This document shows positions 44,701 through 55,972 of a DNA stretch of 64,000 nucleotides, piece after piece. Numbering within the stretch: position 1 is the first letter of the stretch; each line of letters starts with the position of its first letter. The translations under genes were made by a program, and so were the position numbers. Origin of the DNA: Naematelia aurantialba (Eukaryota; Basidiomycota; Tremellomycetes; Tremellales; Naemateliaceae). A model generated the notes under the pieces. It was not told where the DNA came from. It made no database searches and saw only the letters and a list, made by a program, of their open reading frames with translations. The stretch covers positions 992,001-1,056,000 of the forward strand of contig JAKFAO010000005.1 of NCBI GenBank assembly GCA_021527695.1, read 5' to 3'.

Positions 44701-47668
44701 GCAGCACAACGCCTTCTCGTGCCGAATGGACGATCTCATTCTCACTGCCGAAGGCGAGAAAATGCGCAAAGACATTCTCGACCAGGCATCGGGCGACGGT
44801 GCCGAGGCGGCAATGAAGTACGTCGGGCTTCCCGATGGGTCGCGAATTGAGGATCCCGAGACTGTCAGGAACCTAACTATTCGGCTCGAGGAGATCCTGC
44901 GGGACGATAACCTCATGGCTGGACTCGACTCGGTCATGCAGTCTTCGTTCAACAAGACGACGTCCAAAATCAACAACGATGTCTTGCCGGCGCACCTTGT
45001 CCGACCGTTCCCCAACAACAATATGCAAATGATGACCATTTCGGGAGCCAAGGGGTCCAAGGTCAACGCCTCGCAAATATCTACACTGCTGGGTCAACAA
45101 GCGCTGGAGGGTCGACGAGTGCCGACCATGGTCTCTGGAAAGACACTGCCGTCGTTCAAGCCCTTTGACACGTCCGCCCGAGCAGGAGGCTACGTTGCGA
45201 ATCGGTTCTTGACGGGCATCCGACCGCAAGAGTACTATTTCCATTGTATGGCTGGACGAGAGGGTCTCATTGATACCGCTGTCAAGACGTCTCGATCCGG
45301 GTACCTGCAGCGATGTTTGATCAAGCACCTCGAAGGCGTTCGCGTCCACTACGATCATACCGTCCGGGACAGCGATTCGTCTGTCTTGCAGTTCCTGTAC
45401 GGCGAGGACTCCCTGGATGTCACCAAGCAAAAACATCTTGAACATTTCGACTTTGCCGCACGCAATCACACCTCGCTCGTGAACCGCTTCCGTCCTGCCG
45501 AGCTCGTCAACCGAGTCATTATGGACGAAGCCGCAGACCACATGAAGAAAGCCCTGAAGAAACCCCACAAATACGAGCCTGTCTTGTCAAAATTCTCGCC
45601 TAGTCGGTATCTGGGAAGCATGTCTGAGAGCTATGCCAAGAAGATCGCAGCATATATCGAGGAGAACAAGCTTGGGTTCATCTCAAAGAAGGGAGTAGTC
45701 AAGCCCTCGCCGTACGCATCTGAACGGATTTCCGACAAGGAGTTTACAAAGCTGGCAAGAGTGAGGTATCTGAGGGGTCTTGTGGATCCTGGAGAAGCGG
45801 TCGGACTGCTTGCGTCCCAAGGGTAGGTTTTGCAATAGTGACAGGTGCTGATGAGCAGTGTGGGCGAACCGTCGACGCAGATGACCTTGAACACCTTCCA
45901 TCTTGCCGGTATGTTCTTGGAGTAGAGCTCGGCTGACAACAGGTCACGGTGCTGCGAATGTCACGCTTGGTATCCCGCGCTTGCGAGAGATCGTCATGAC
46001 GGCCGCGAAATTCCCAATGACCCCGACGATGAAGCTGCCTTTGCGCGAGACGGTGTCTGATACCGACACGGAACGATTCATCAAGCATGTGAGCCGGCTC
46101 ACGCTCTCGCAAGTCATCGAGCGCGTGACTGTGACCGAGCGGCTGTCGGGACGAGATGACAACGAGTCGCGATTGCGCAAATATACTGTCCTGCTCGAGT
46201 TTTACCCTTCCGAGGAGTATTCTGCCGAATACGATATCACGCCAGAGCAGCTGCACGAATCGCTTGCATTTAGCTTTGCGAAAAACCTCAAAGCCGAGAT
46301 CCAGGGCGAGCTGCGTACCGCGCAAAAGACTGTCGCGCAGGATCTGAACGTGGGCAAGGGCCTTGTGGTGCGTGGAGGCGAGGTGGATGGAGATGACGCG
46401 GAGGAGGACAACCGGCGACGAGGGCGGGACGACGAGCTTGACGACGACGACATGGATGCGTACCAGGCTAAACGACAGGCGCAAGCCCGGCAGCACGAGT
46501 ACGAAGACGACGAAGGGGACGCGGATTCCGGGATCGCCGATCTGGAAGATTACGTGGAACAGCAGATGGCTGAGGACACTGTGGCAGACGAGGACGAGTT
46601 GGATGTGGACGCTTCGGCAAAAGCAGTGGCGGATGCCAAGGCCGACTTGTTGGCTGAGACATTCAAAAAGGCGGCCAAGTACGCCACAGAGTTCAACTTT
46701 GATGGCCACAGCGGCAAATCCGCGCAGTTTGATCTCGAGGTGAGTACGCGCATACCTCACTGTCACTTGGTCACTTGTGCACATCCGTACAACGCCGTTC
46801 ATACATCTGCTGATGGGCGTGTGTAGTTTCCCGCCAGTGCCCCCAAGCTGCTCCTTGTGGATATTGTCGAGAGGACATGCCGCGCTTCCATTATTCACGA
46901 GGTTCCCGGTCTCAGCCGTTGCATGAAGATCTTCAACGACAAGGGGGAATTCACCGTGAGTCTTGTGTGACTGTTACCACACTTTACTTTCTTTTTGCCA
47001 CTCTTCCTGTCATTTTTGCCACTCCTCCTGGCATTGTTACCACTGTTCTGTCAATGCTGCTATGTTTCCGGCTGGGACTACCGGTGGTTTGGTCCCAATA
47101 CTGACACTCGTTAGCGGTCGATCATCACCGAGGGATCCAACATCCACGGCATGTGGTCGCTCGCCGACGAGCTTGTCGACCTTGACCGTCTCGGCTCGAA
47201 CGATATCTGGGCGCTCATCCAGGCGTATGGAGTAGAGGCCGGGCGCCGAGCTATCATCGATGAAATGTCGAGCATCTTTGGCGCGTACGGTATTGGCGTG
47301 GATTATCGCCACTTGACCATCATCGCGGACTACATGGTATGTCTCGACCCTCCTCTAGCTTTGGCTTGTCGTGTCTGCGGCATGCCTCTGTCGATGCCGG
47401 TGGCGTAGCTGTCGATGCTGTGGCGTCCTTTCGCTGACAAGACCAGACCCACGCAGGGGGGTACAGGCCGTTCAACCGGGGCGGCATCTCCAACAAATCG
47501 TCCCCGCTGCTCAAGGCGTCCTTCGAGACGACCGTCGCGTTCTTGTCCGAGGCAGTCCTGCACGGCGACTTTGACGATCTCACCAGCCCGGCAGCCAAGA
47601 TCGTCATGGGCAAACCGAGCGGGAACGGGACGGGCAGCTTTGATATCCGCGCGCCGAGGCGGCTCTGA
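41705..47668 (+). CDS. RPA190: RNA polymerase I largest subunit
   Basis: The catalytic subunit of Pol I, which makes rRNA precursor in the nucleolus. Fourteen exons: 41705-41889, 41946-42105, 42145-42491, 42538-43411, 43464-43685, 43727-43965, 44001-44053, 44101-44378, 44414-45822, 45859-45908, 45943-46739, 46827-46955, 47115-47336 and 47447-47668, giving 1728 residues. The clamp zinc site [14 protein letters not shown] is at 63-76, a second CLYCHHF follows, and the Mg-binding loop NADFDGD is at 680-686. Also visible are [14 protein letters not shown], the trigger-loop region [17 protein letters not shown] and the Pol I-specific acidic insert in the jaw. It ends YRPFNRGGI and a short tail. 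The intron at 43412 uses a GC donor. Identification is firm. Confidence 0.97.
43412..43463 (+). other. GC-AG intron in RPA190
   Basis: The donor is ATG|GCGAGT and the acceptor CTAGTAG. Splicing restores [15 protein letters not shown], an invariant stretch of large polymerase subunits. No GT donor in the neighbourhood gives this product. Confidence 0.9.
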
Positions 47669-48425
47669 TCGTGCGCGCGGCGCTGGTATCGGTGGATTGT
47701 TGGTAGTGGATTGCTTCGGTCTCTACTTGGTGTCTGACCACTGAGTGTCTCACTTGGGGTCTCACTCTTGGGGTCTCACTCTTGGTGTCTCCAGCTTGGT
47801 GTCTCACTCCTCGGCGTCTGAACTCTTGACGTCTGAATACTGGTGTATGAATACTTGGGATCTGTCATTGAGGTCGACAGGAGTCATACGATAGCGGGGA
47901 CAGGCGGAATTTCAGCCATACTTCTCGGAAGAAGAGGTGAGAGTCCGAGTTGGGCGTGCATGCCGTCGACGGCGAGATCTCTATGCATATTCATCAGTTT
48001 CATCAGTTTCATCAGTCTCGTCTCTTCCCAGAGCAGTTCCCAAGGCACGAGCACATGCAGTCCGAGTGGACAAGTCCAACGGCTATTCCACGTCGACGCA
48101 CGATGCGACAGTGGCGGTAAGAGGATGCTGGCAGCAATGAGGATGCAGGCGTGTGATACTTTCAGAGATACATGGCTGGCACAACAACACGACTTTTCAG
48201 GCTCTATGCTCTGCCCGCTTCACTGCCCATGCACCTCGTTTTGTCTATGCTCTCGGGGCTGTACGTCGTCACTCGCTTCAGGCAGACTCGGACTCGACGC
48301 CCGTAAAGCCAACTATCGAGGTCGCATCAAGCAGATTCCGACTCGACGCCCGTACTTGGCCGAATATCGAGGTCGCATCAAGCAGATTCCGACTCGACGG
48401 CCATAGTTGGCCGACTATCGTCGCA
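47669..48425. other. Tail-to-tail intergenic region with two repeats
   Basis: Between the RPA190 and HAP2 stop codons. It holds a 16-nt GTCTCACTCTTGG-type array and most of the HAP2-derived minisatellite. No gene is supported. Confidence 0.5.
47718..47860. repeat. 16-nt GTCTCACTCTTGG-type array
   Basis: About eight degenerate copies of a 14-17-nt unit starting 50 bp behind the RPA190 stop codon. Confidence 0.8.
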
Positions 48426-48472
48426 TCAAGCAGATTCCGACTCGACGGCCGTACTGGGCCGACTATCCAGGT
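48273..48472. repeat. Minisatellite overlapping the 3' end of HAP2
   Basis: Four units of 48-51 nt start at 48273, 48322, 48373 and 48421. The core is TCGCATCAAGCAGATTCCGA. The last unit is coding and includes the HAP2 stop codon; the other three lie downstream in the 3' flank. Confidence 0.9.
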
Positions 48473-49673
48473 CGTCCTTACCCGCCTGCTGTTCCTTCTT
48501 GAGCGCCTCGATCTCGTCCGCCGTGAGGAAACGGCCGCCCTTGCCGCGCGGGCGGGAACAGGCATGCCGGTGGCGTGATTCGTGGAGGTACGGCTGAGAG
48601 GGTCAGCAGTGTCAGCGAGTGTAAGATGGGTGTTGCGTTGGCAGAAGGGGGGGAGTCGGAGGCCACATGAGAGTGAACGAGGGATACTCAGAGCAAGAGG
48701 GACACTCTTAGAGCAACAAGGGAGCGCATAGAGTAGAGGATACGAATGAGGGTAAAGAAGAAATGACGGAGAGATGCATAGACAGTAACGTCATGGCGAG
48801 GGTCGCGGGGGTGACGTCGATTCAAACGTCGACGAGCATACCACCAACCCACCTTGCGCGACCGCGACAACCGATTCAGCTCTTCCAGCCTCTGCCGTGC
48901 TATCCGCCGCTTGAGGATCCGGTGGTACTGCTTGGCATTCACATACAGCGGCTCTTCGTTGTCCACCACGCCGTCGCCTTCGTCTCCCATGCCGGGGCCG
49001 TCTGCCCCCTCGAGACCCACCATACCTGACCCCTCTTCGTCATCGTCGTCCTCACTCTCGTCGTCGTCGTCGTCGTTAGTCCGGCCTCTGGCGTCTTCGA
49101 TCTTGACCAGCCGGTCGTCTGCGTCGCCGGTGCCGCCATTGGCGCCGTGACGCGGTTGATGCTGGTGCTGGAGGTAGGATGTGCCGCCGGCATAGGACGA
49201 CGGGCCTGGCATGTCGAGGTACCCCTGTGCGGTGGTTGCGGAAGACGGCGAGTGGCGCGAGGCAGGGTAAGTGAAGGATGACATGTGCAAAGGGTTGGCT
49301 GCTGAGCGGGACGTGTAGGCGTGAGTGCTGTAGTTGAGCGCTGCTTGGTTGGCGGAGAAGAATCCCAGATTCGCTGCAGAGACCGACGACATCAGCGGCG
49401 TTCTCATACCTCCAGTGGCGTTCCCAAACATCCTGCAAAGCGTGCAGAGGGGCAGTCGCATGGCCGGGGAAAATGAGCGCATTTCTCACCTGAAGCTTGG
49501 CGGTCGACGCTCAAGTCAAAGCCACCACTGCTCGCACCGTCCGACTCGATCGTGTCGAATCCCTGCGCAGGCAGCCCGTAAAAGTCTGCTGCTGTGCCGT
49601 CGAATCCTGGGCTCGAAGCAAACGAGCTGGGCGGGGTAAAGTAGGTCGGGAACGACGGTAGCGTCTGGTTCAT
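48426..49673 (-). CDS. HAP2: HAP2/NF-YA subunit of the CCAAT-binding complex
   Basis: Hap2 (NF-YA) joins Hap3/Hap5 to bind CCAAT boxes and controls respiratory genes in yeasts. Exons 49490-49673, 48853-49373 and 48426-48593 give 290 residues. The subunit-interaction helix reads [18 protein letters not shown] and [13 protein letters not shown] (about 200-230). The DNA-binding part is [15 protein letters not shown], then RGKGGRFL (236-258). A 259-nt intron separates the two parts. Cys-Ser stands where yeast and plant proteins usually have Met-Arg (HAMRRPRG). Upstream of the core is an Asp/Glu run; the N-terminus is Ser/Phe/Pro-rich. The C-terminal codons and stop lie in the minisatellite at 48273-48472. 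Confidence 0.93.
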
Positions 49674-50218
49674 CGTGCTGCGACTTTTGGGAGCCAAGGG
49701 CAAAGGAGGGCAAGTAACGGTGGATGACTGATCCGCGCGTGTTCCTTCCACCTGTCAATAACAGAGGGTTAGTGACCGTGCCGTGCTGCTGTTGTTTCCG
49801 GCTGCGATGTCGCTGTATCGAGTCGTTCGCGGTGTTGTCTCTGCCTGCCAAGTGGATGCAGTGGATGCTTCAACGACTGTTGTGCTGCGTTGACGGACTC
49901 CCAAAAGAGGCGCTGCGCTGAGTTGCGGGATCGAGAAGTTGAGCTACTCGTCTGCACCCAAAATGCGTCGGTCGAAACATCTCCGGCCGTTTCTCGGTTA
50001 AAAAAAAAGACTAGTAGGCGGGCGGAAGCAAAAAAATCTGCCCAGACAGCGGGATCAAATCCCACCCGAACCCCCGAATCAGAGTGCCACACACTACTTG
50101 CACTTAGTGAGCCACGTTGTATTCCCGAAACGCCGCCCCTCCTACCGCTTGCCTGTGCCGTGCCATGGGCGGAACAAGTGCAGAGATTCTTGCTTGGTAG
50201 TTACATCCAGCTAGCAAG
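49674..50218. promoter_or_regulatory. Divergent spacer HAP2/OSCP
   Basis: 545 bp. I searched it for CCAAT or ATTGG, since Hap2 could plausibly control the OSCP gene, and found neither. It contains an A9 run at 50000. Confidence 0.45.
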
Positions 50219-51588
50219 ATGGCAACCGCGTTCCGGCACATTGCAAAGAGGGGGTACGCTACCGCGGCAGCGGCGCACAAGGTAGGTCGGTGTGGACGAC
50301 TTCGTCGTGGCGAGAGGAGATTCGGAGTGGACCGGCCCAGGCGGAGGCGACGTCAACGCCAGGCTGGGCATGAGGAGTCATTGGGGCTGAGCCCGACTCG
50401 CTCGAGGCGACAGATAGAGGCGGGCTGCTGGGATACGCCGTTGGCAAGCGGCAGAGACCGGGACGCTTGATGTCAGCTTTGACTAACAACCCCCAGGCCC
50501 CCATCCAGCTCAACTCTCTCACCGGCACCTACGCTACTTCGACCTACCTCGCCGCGCTGAAAAAGTCGGAAAAGGAACTCCAGAGCTTGTCGAAGGACAT
50601 TGAGGCGTTTGACAAGCGGATCAAGGAGGACCAACAGATCGCTGCGTTCATCCGTGGGTCTACTTCCATTTCTGTGTTCTTTCTTCTCATTCAGTGTCCT
50701 TTCTTTCCCTTCTCCTCCCAGCCCTTCTCCTCCAACCTGCGACCAACACCCTCTCCATCCACGTATATGATCTTCCCTCCCTTTGTAAAACCGGCCCCAG
50801 CGGCTCCGGTGGCTCCAGCTTCATTATGAACGGTCGCCAGAATGGAATGAAGATGGCTGACTCTCCCTAGAAAACCCAACATTGTCCGGCGGAGAACGCC
50901 AGTCCGCTCTCGCCTCCATCATTCCCAAAGGCTCATCTCCGATCCTGCTCAACCTCCTCACCGTCCTCTCCGAGAACGGCCGCCTCGCTTCCGCCCCCAA
51001 AGTCTTCGCCGACTTCAAGTCGCTCATGGCGGCCTACCGGGGCGAGCTCGAGGTCATCGTCACTTCGGCTGAACCGCTCGACTCGAAGGCCATGAGCCGA
51101 CTTGACAAGGCCCTCAAGGCTACTCAAATCGCGCAGGGCAAGACGTTGAAGATCAGCAACAGGGTGAGTGGTCGCATCCTGCGACTTCGGACCAGGCAGA
51201 TTGTGCGAGAGAGGGTCATCTCGCCATCCAGCGGCGAGAACCGGTCTGCAAGGGTGGGGATGGAGGCTGACGCTGCTATAGGTCAGCCCTGGACTGATCG
51301 GTGGGCTGTTGATTGACTTTGGAGACAAGTCAAGTGAGTTACTGTCTGATTACCATCTTCGGTGCGGCATGAGCAGGCATCGGCCCATTCACTTATTTGT
51401 CATGTCGCGTCTCGCTGCAGGGTCGCATCTCGCTGCAGGGTCGCATCTCGCTACAGGGTCTGACACTGACACCTCCTAGTCGATCTCTCTGCATCTTCAA
51501 AGGTCAACCGATACAACACCGCTCTTGCGCGTGAGTTTGATTGTTTATGATTGATTTTGCACTGACTCGTTGCTCAGAGGGCGTGTAG
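50219..51588 (+). CDS. ATP5: Mitochondrial ATP synthase OSCP (delta) subunit
   Basis: OSCP joins the F1 head of mitochondrial ATP synthase to the peripheral stalk. Exons 50219-50281, 50497-50653, 50871-51163, 51282-51333, 51480-51530 and 51578-51588 give 208 residues, normal for the family. It starts with an import sequence (ATAFRHIAKRGYATAA), then LTGTYATSTYLAALKK, a long helical middle (LLNLLTVLSENGRL, VFADFKSLMAAYRGE) and the conserved end SPGLIGGLLIDFGDKSIDLSAS. The last exon holds only 11 nt, including the stop. Intron 4 contains an 18-nt tandem repeat. Identification is firm. Confidence 0.95.
51404..51457. repeat. 18-nt tandem repeat in an OSCP intron
   Basis: Three units, GTCGCATCTCGCTGCAGG with two substitutions, at 51404, 51422 and 51440, within intron 51334-51479. 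Each unit carries a CTGCAG or CTACAG that looks like an acceptor. Confidence 0.9.
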
Positions 51589-52358
51589 AGGAGGACTGAG
51601 GGGTAAAGTAGAGATGAAATGCATTGGACCAGCCAATTCAGATGTGTTGTGTGGTACAGTCGTGCAAGACCCTGGAGTGCGACGGATGTCGTGCCTTTGA
51701 AGCGTCAATATGGTCCTTTGTCCATCTTCTAGATGTTGAGTGGTCTCGAGCAACGTTTCTCACCCCGTCTCTCCTTTATCCCTCATCCGTCCGTCTTCGA
51801 CGGTCGTCTTGGCTCCACATCGCTATCGACCGACTCACAAATATATCGAGTATTGAGGATGGACGGATTATAGTCGGTGTTAGCGGTAAACGTGACTTTA
51901 GTTGCCGTAACACGGCGAAACACCTCCAGTGATTTTGAGTTGTTACCTCCAGCCTCGTCTGTTTCGTCCAGCAGCACAGCACGGCTGGAGAATTCAGCCA
52001 GTCGAGCGTTGTGTGAGTCGAGCTTGGAACAGGTGCTGTGCGACCAGCCCGACGCTGGACGTGCGGCTCTGGCTAGTGACGAGACTTGCGAGACTTGCAC
52101 GCTGGCGGAGATCCGGCTAGGTGATCGACAAGGTTTGTCGCCTGTTCGGTCTGTCCTGTTTTGACCAACTGCTGACTCTTTGAATAGCTATTCTTCGTCC
52201 TTTCTGCCCGGCTCGCCTTCTACCTTCGACCTTGTTCCATCTACCATCTGCCCTTCTCGTCCCCTTATATCCCCCCTCCAGGCGGCTCATACCCATCACT
52301 CACTCTCTTACTCTCTGACCGTCTGTGCTGGTGACCACCTGCTACCTACCAATCAGAA
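51589..52358. other. Intergenic, nothing recognised
   Basis: About 770 bp holding the OSCP 3' flank and the YVH1 promoter. No ORF or RNA is supported. The stretch just before YVH1 is pyrimidine-rich. Confidence 0.45.
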
Positions 52359-55097
52359 ATGCCCCGACCACGCCTGCCGACGCGGTCCAATTCGACCCTC
52401 AAGGGGGACGCGCCGTCAGACGCCGCCAAGCCAGACGACGATGCCGTGGAAGACGTGTATCGCGCGGTCGAGCGGACGGGGTCGCTAGAGGCCGCCGCTC
52501 GTAAGCTCAGACAAGCGGCGTGGGCCGATGATCCCGAGGAGGCGGCGTATCAACAGCAGCAACAGCTGCGGCAGGACCAAGACGAACACCAACAGAAGCA
52601 GCAGCTCGAGTACCACGAGGTATTCGAGGACGACGACGACGATGAGCGTATGGGCGACACAGGGGATGAGGCAGAGGCGGAAATGGGGCACTTGCAAGAG
52701 GTCTTGCCGGGTCTGTGGATCGGTGATCTCGTGGCTGCTATGGATACGGATGGTCTAGAACAGCGTGGCATTGTGAGTGCCGTCGTTTCTTCCAGACTTG
52801 TACATGGAGATCGTTGTGTCCACGACCTCACGCCCCCGCGTCCCGCATCTTCTCTTCACTGAGCCGTCGTGCGCAGCTAATATGACCAGACTAACGTGCT
52901 CTCCCTTCTCCGGCCCGCGCTCAAATTTCCACCACAGCTCGCTCAATACCCGCTCGAGATTGACGATTCTGCCGATACCGATATCCTCACCCACCTACCC
53001 TCGTGCGTCGCATGGATCACACAGGCCCTCGGGACGCCTCAAGCCAGGCCAGAGTTAGCATCAGACGCCGTATCACCCTCGTCCTCGTCTGTCGTTGCAC
53101 CAGCCATGTCGCCGACTTCCAGTTCAGGTCCCCGAACTGTCGCAATTGATCGCCGGGCCCAGCCGGTCAAGCCAGGTGGCGTGTTAGTGCACTGCCAGGC
53201 CGGGATGAGTAGGAGTGCGACCGTCGTCGCTGCGTACCTTATGACGGTGCTTGATATCGGGCCTGTCGAAGCCGTCGAGATGATCAAGGAGAAGCGGCCC
53301 GTCGTCGAGTGAGTCAAGACACTTTTCGTCCACGCAAGAGAACCGATTGCTGATGGAGTAGGCCGTCTGATACATTCTGGTACCAGCTAGGACTGTTCTA
53401 CAACGCCGATGGAAGAGTCACGCTACGAGATCGCTCGACGAGGCAGTTTTACATGGAGCGCACTACGAGCCACTTTATGAGTGAGTCGGCTTTGAGAAGC
53501 CTCCTTAGGAAGAGCTGAGATGTGCAGACGGCGACGGTGGCGCACCGCCGATGGACAAGATGGCCAAGTACCCAGGCACTCCGTCGCCCAGTAATCCCCC
53601 TACGCCGATGGGCGGCCATGGTCGGCGCAAGATCCGCTGTAAGATGTGTCGGTATGTCGGCTTTGGAACTCTGTACACTGCCTCCTGCCAATATTATGTG
53701 GCTCATGTTGCAGGCGCCACCTGGCAGTGCGCGAGCACATGATGGACCACATTCTCGATCAGTCCCCAGTATCCCGTCCGCGAACCCCATCCAACTTTGC
53801 CCTCCCATCACCACGACCATCTATCAGCGGGCAGCTCAGCTCCCAGACCGAACGCCGGCCGTCGATCGTATCAGAGATCATCAACCCCCTTACTGGGCTG
53901 CCGGGCGCGACGCCACGCTCGCGCCATTCTTCCATGTCCGGGGCGTCAGCACCTGCCGTCCCGGCCATACCAACCATGACTCCGATCCCCTCTTCTCCCA
54001 AGGCGAGTACGAACTCCCTGCCGAGCCCAGGGGCAACGAACGGTACCCATTCCAGATCTCGTTCTGGCTCCATGCCGTCCCCAGGTGGCGTGCCGTTGCC
54101 GCGTCATTCGGCGCCTGGACTATCTCTCACGGCCGCTTCGCCAGAAGTACAAAGTGGCGGCAAGCTGGTCTCGGAGGCACACCCCACCGCCAACTCGCCG
54201 GTCAACATGTCCCGCTCTGCGTCGATCGGACCTGTCCCAGGGGCGGCGCATACCCGCCAATCGCCCGGAAGCTTCAAGTCTGCTGAGGAACTGGCATCCC
54301 GCCTTCCGCCACACCTACAAGCCCTGCGCGGAAGCTCACTCCCATCTCCAGTCGGGTCGAGCCCAGCCTCGTCTCCTGACCGTGAGGTCTCTCATACTTT
54401 TCCCCCCTCGGACGGTACGACTGGCATACCGCGGCGCAAGATGAGTCTGCTGGCTATGACGCCTAGCGAGTCGCCAACGCGCGAGCGGCGTATGAGCCAA
54501 AATACCGAGAGCGGGTTTGGCGGCGTGTTGGCCAATTCTGGACCACCGATCCTGGTCAACCCAAAATGCTCGGGATACTTTGTCGAGCCGGTAAGTGGCG
54601 TTCTCTTACCGTGGCACCGGGAAAGCGTCCCGACGATGGTTGCATCCATCATCCATCATCCATCTCCATCATCCCCTTTACAAAATGCACCACTTGTCAA
54701 GACACATCAGTTGTCACCGCCGTAGCATCGGTGAAATATAGAGACGGAGACTGCTCGGCTGACTTGTGCAGTTGACATGGATGGAGCCTGTGCTGCGAAA
54801 CGGCGATATCTCCGGCAAGCTCGTATGTCCCAATGAGAAGTGCGGGGTCAAGATTGGCAGTTTTGACTGGGCGGGCGTCCAGTGTGGCTGTAAGGAGTGG
54901 GTCACGCCGGTGAGTTGTAGCTTGGGGCGTTGCGGGTCCGCCGTCCGTTCACGACTCTCGACTCTTGCGGATTGGTCATGCGTACCCTTGAACATCGTTT
55001 CAGGAGCTGCCTCGTGTCGACGCGTGGGGAGCACGGTAGCTGATATGGGTGATAGGGCTTCTGCATCTCGAGGAGCAAGGTCGATGAGGTGTGGTGA
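52359..55097 (+). CDS. YVH1: YVH1 dual-specificity phosphatase with split zinc domain
   Basis: Yvh1/DUSP12 is a phosphatase whose zinc-binding C-terminus releases Mrt4 from pre-60S ribosomes. Exons 52359-52772, 52890-53308, 53362-53480, 53528-53651, 53714-54590, 54772-54909 and 55056-55097 give 710 residues, about twice the yeast protein. An acidic, Gln-rich extension precedes the phosphatase domain (about 105-320), with the loop HCQAGMSRSA at 239-248 and an insert before it. The zinc domain begins CKMCRRHLAVREH (355-). It resumes only at CSGYFVEPLTWM (644-), then CPNEKCGVKIGSFDW and CGCKEW, ending GFCISRSKVDEVW. The 285 residues between are Ser/Pro-rich and disordered-looking. All ligands and the catalytic Cys240 are present. 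Confidence 0.93.
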
Positions 55098-55520
55098 TTG
55101 CGTGTGTGGGCAAAGTGCCACGGGAACCCGGAGGAGCCCGATGGAGCGGGGAGCAAATGCAAGTTGCGAGAGGAGACGGAAGATTGGTGGACAAGCACAT
55201 GCATTCCAGCTGGACATGCTGGAGTACAGGTCGTACAACCAGTCACCCACACTCAAGTCATTCATAAGCGAAACAATACGCAGAACCGTTCAGGTCTGAG
55301 ACAGCCAAGATGCATGCATGTACGTACCATGTCGATACGACAACCAGAATCAACGACCGTTAAGCGTCGTGTGTTCACAGGTGAGCCGGGGTTCGAGACC
55401 TGTCGTAGGTGGTTGGTCTTGATGGTATCGTACCTGCCTCTATGACCACCGCTCTATGATCTTGGCGATGGCAGATTCTGAGGATGGGGGTTGAGAAAGG
55501 GGTGGGTTGGGGCGGGTTGA

Positions 55521-55575
55521 AGATGGAGGATGAGGGTGAGGATGAGGATGAGGATAAGGATAAGGATGGAGGATC
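55521..55575. repeat. GGATGA/GGATAA microsatellite
   Basis: About nine imperfect hexanucleotide units. Confidence 0.85.
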
Positions 55576-55709
55576 AGGACTGTCTCGCACTGCGTCAAGT
55601 CGTGTGGCTGGTCCGTGCTTCGGGTCTTCGGCTGGGACGTATGATACAGTACATGGTGGAATGCCCTTGGCTCTTGGTGTCGTCTCAGCTGGTTCCTGCA
55701 TCTCATTCT

Positions 55710-55880
55710 ACCTCATCCTACCTAGACCTATCTCATCTCTACGTCTATCTCATCCTCATTCCCTACCTCTACCTCTCCCTCTGCCTCTACCGCTACCTCT
55801 ACTCTACGTATACCCCTACCCCTACCTCTACCTGTAGCTCATCCTCATCCTCATCCTCATCCTCATCCCCTACCTCAACC
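55710..55880. repeat. CTACCT/CATCCT pyrimidine-rich array
   Basis: About 170 nt of CTACCT, TATCTC and CATCCT units ending 90 bp before the ATG of the LRR gene, probably within its 5' UTR or promoter. Confidence 0.85.
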
Positions 55881-55972
55881 TCACTGCTGCCGCTCATCCG
55901 CCTTACTCCAAAGGCATTTGCGGACCGCGACCACGACAAGACAACGCCAACGCCAGGGCCGACGCCTCCGAC

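Larger units (their letters stand above)
55098..55972. other. Intergenic with GGATGA and CTACCT repeats
   Basis: 875 bp between YVH1 and the LRR gene, with two microsatellites and no supported gene. Confidence 0.45.

Noticed and set aside
48273..48420. The direct repeats as a CRISPR array
   Set aside because: Units are contiguous, degenerate and derived from a coding gene in a eukaryote; there are no spacers.
50030..50075. A hairpin (GGGAT...ATCCC) next to an A/T run resembling the T-arm and Pol III terminator of a minus-strand tRNA
   Set aside because: The loop lacks the TTCRANN consensus and no matching acceptor strand or anticodon arm is found upstream.
49674..50218. The idea that HAP2 controls the divergent OSCP gene through a CCAAT box in the shared spacer
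   Set aside because: I read the spacer on both strands and found no CCAAT or ATTGG.
55385..55405. A GGGTTCGAGACC box that looks like a tRNA B box
   Set aside because: The flanking bases do not form a T-stem, and no A box or acceptor stem fits.
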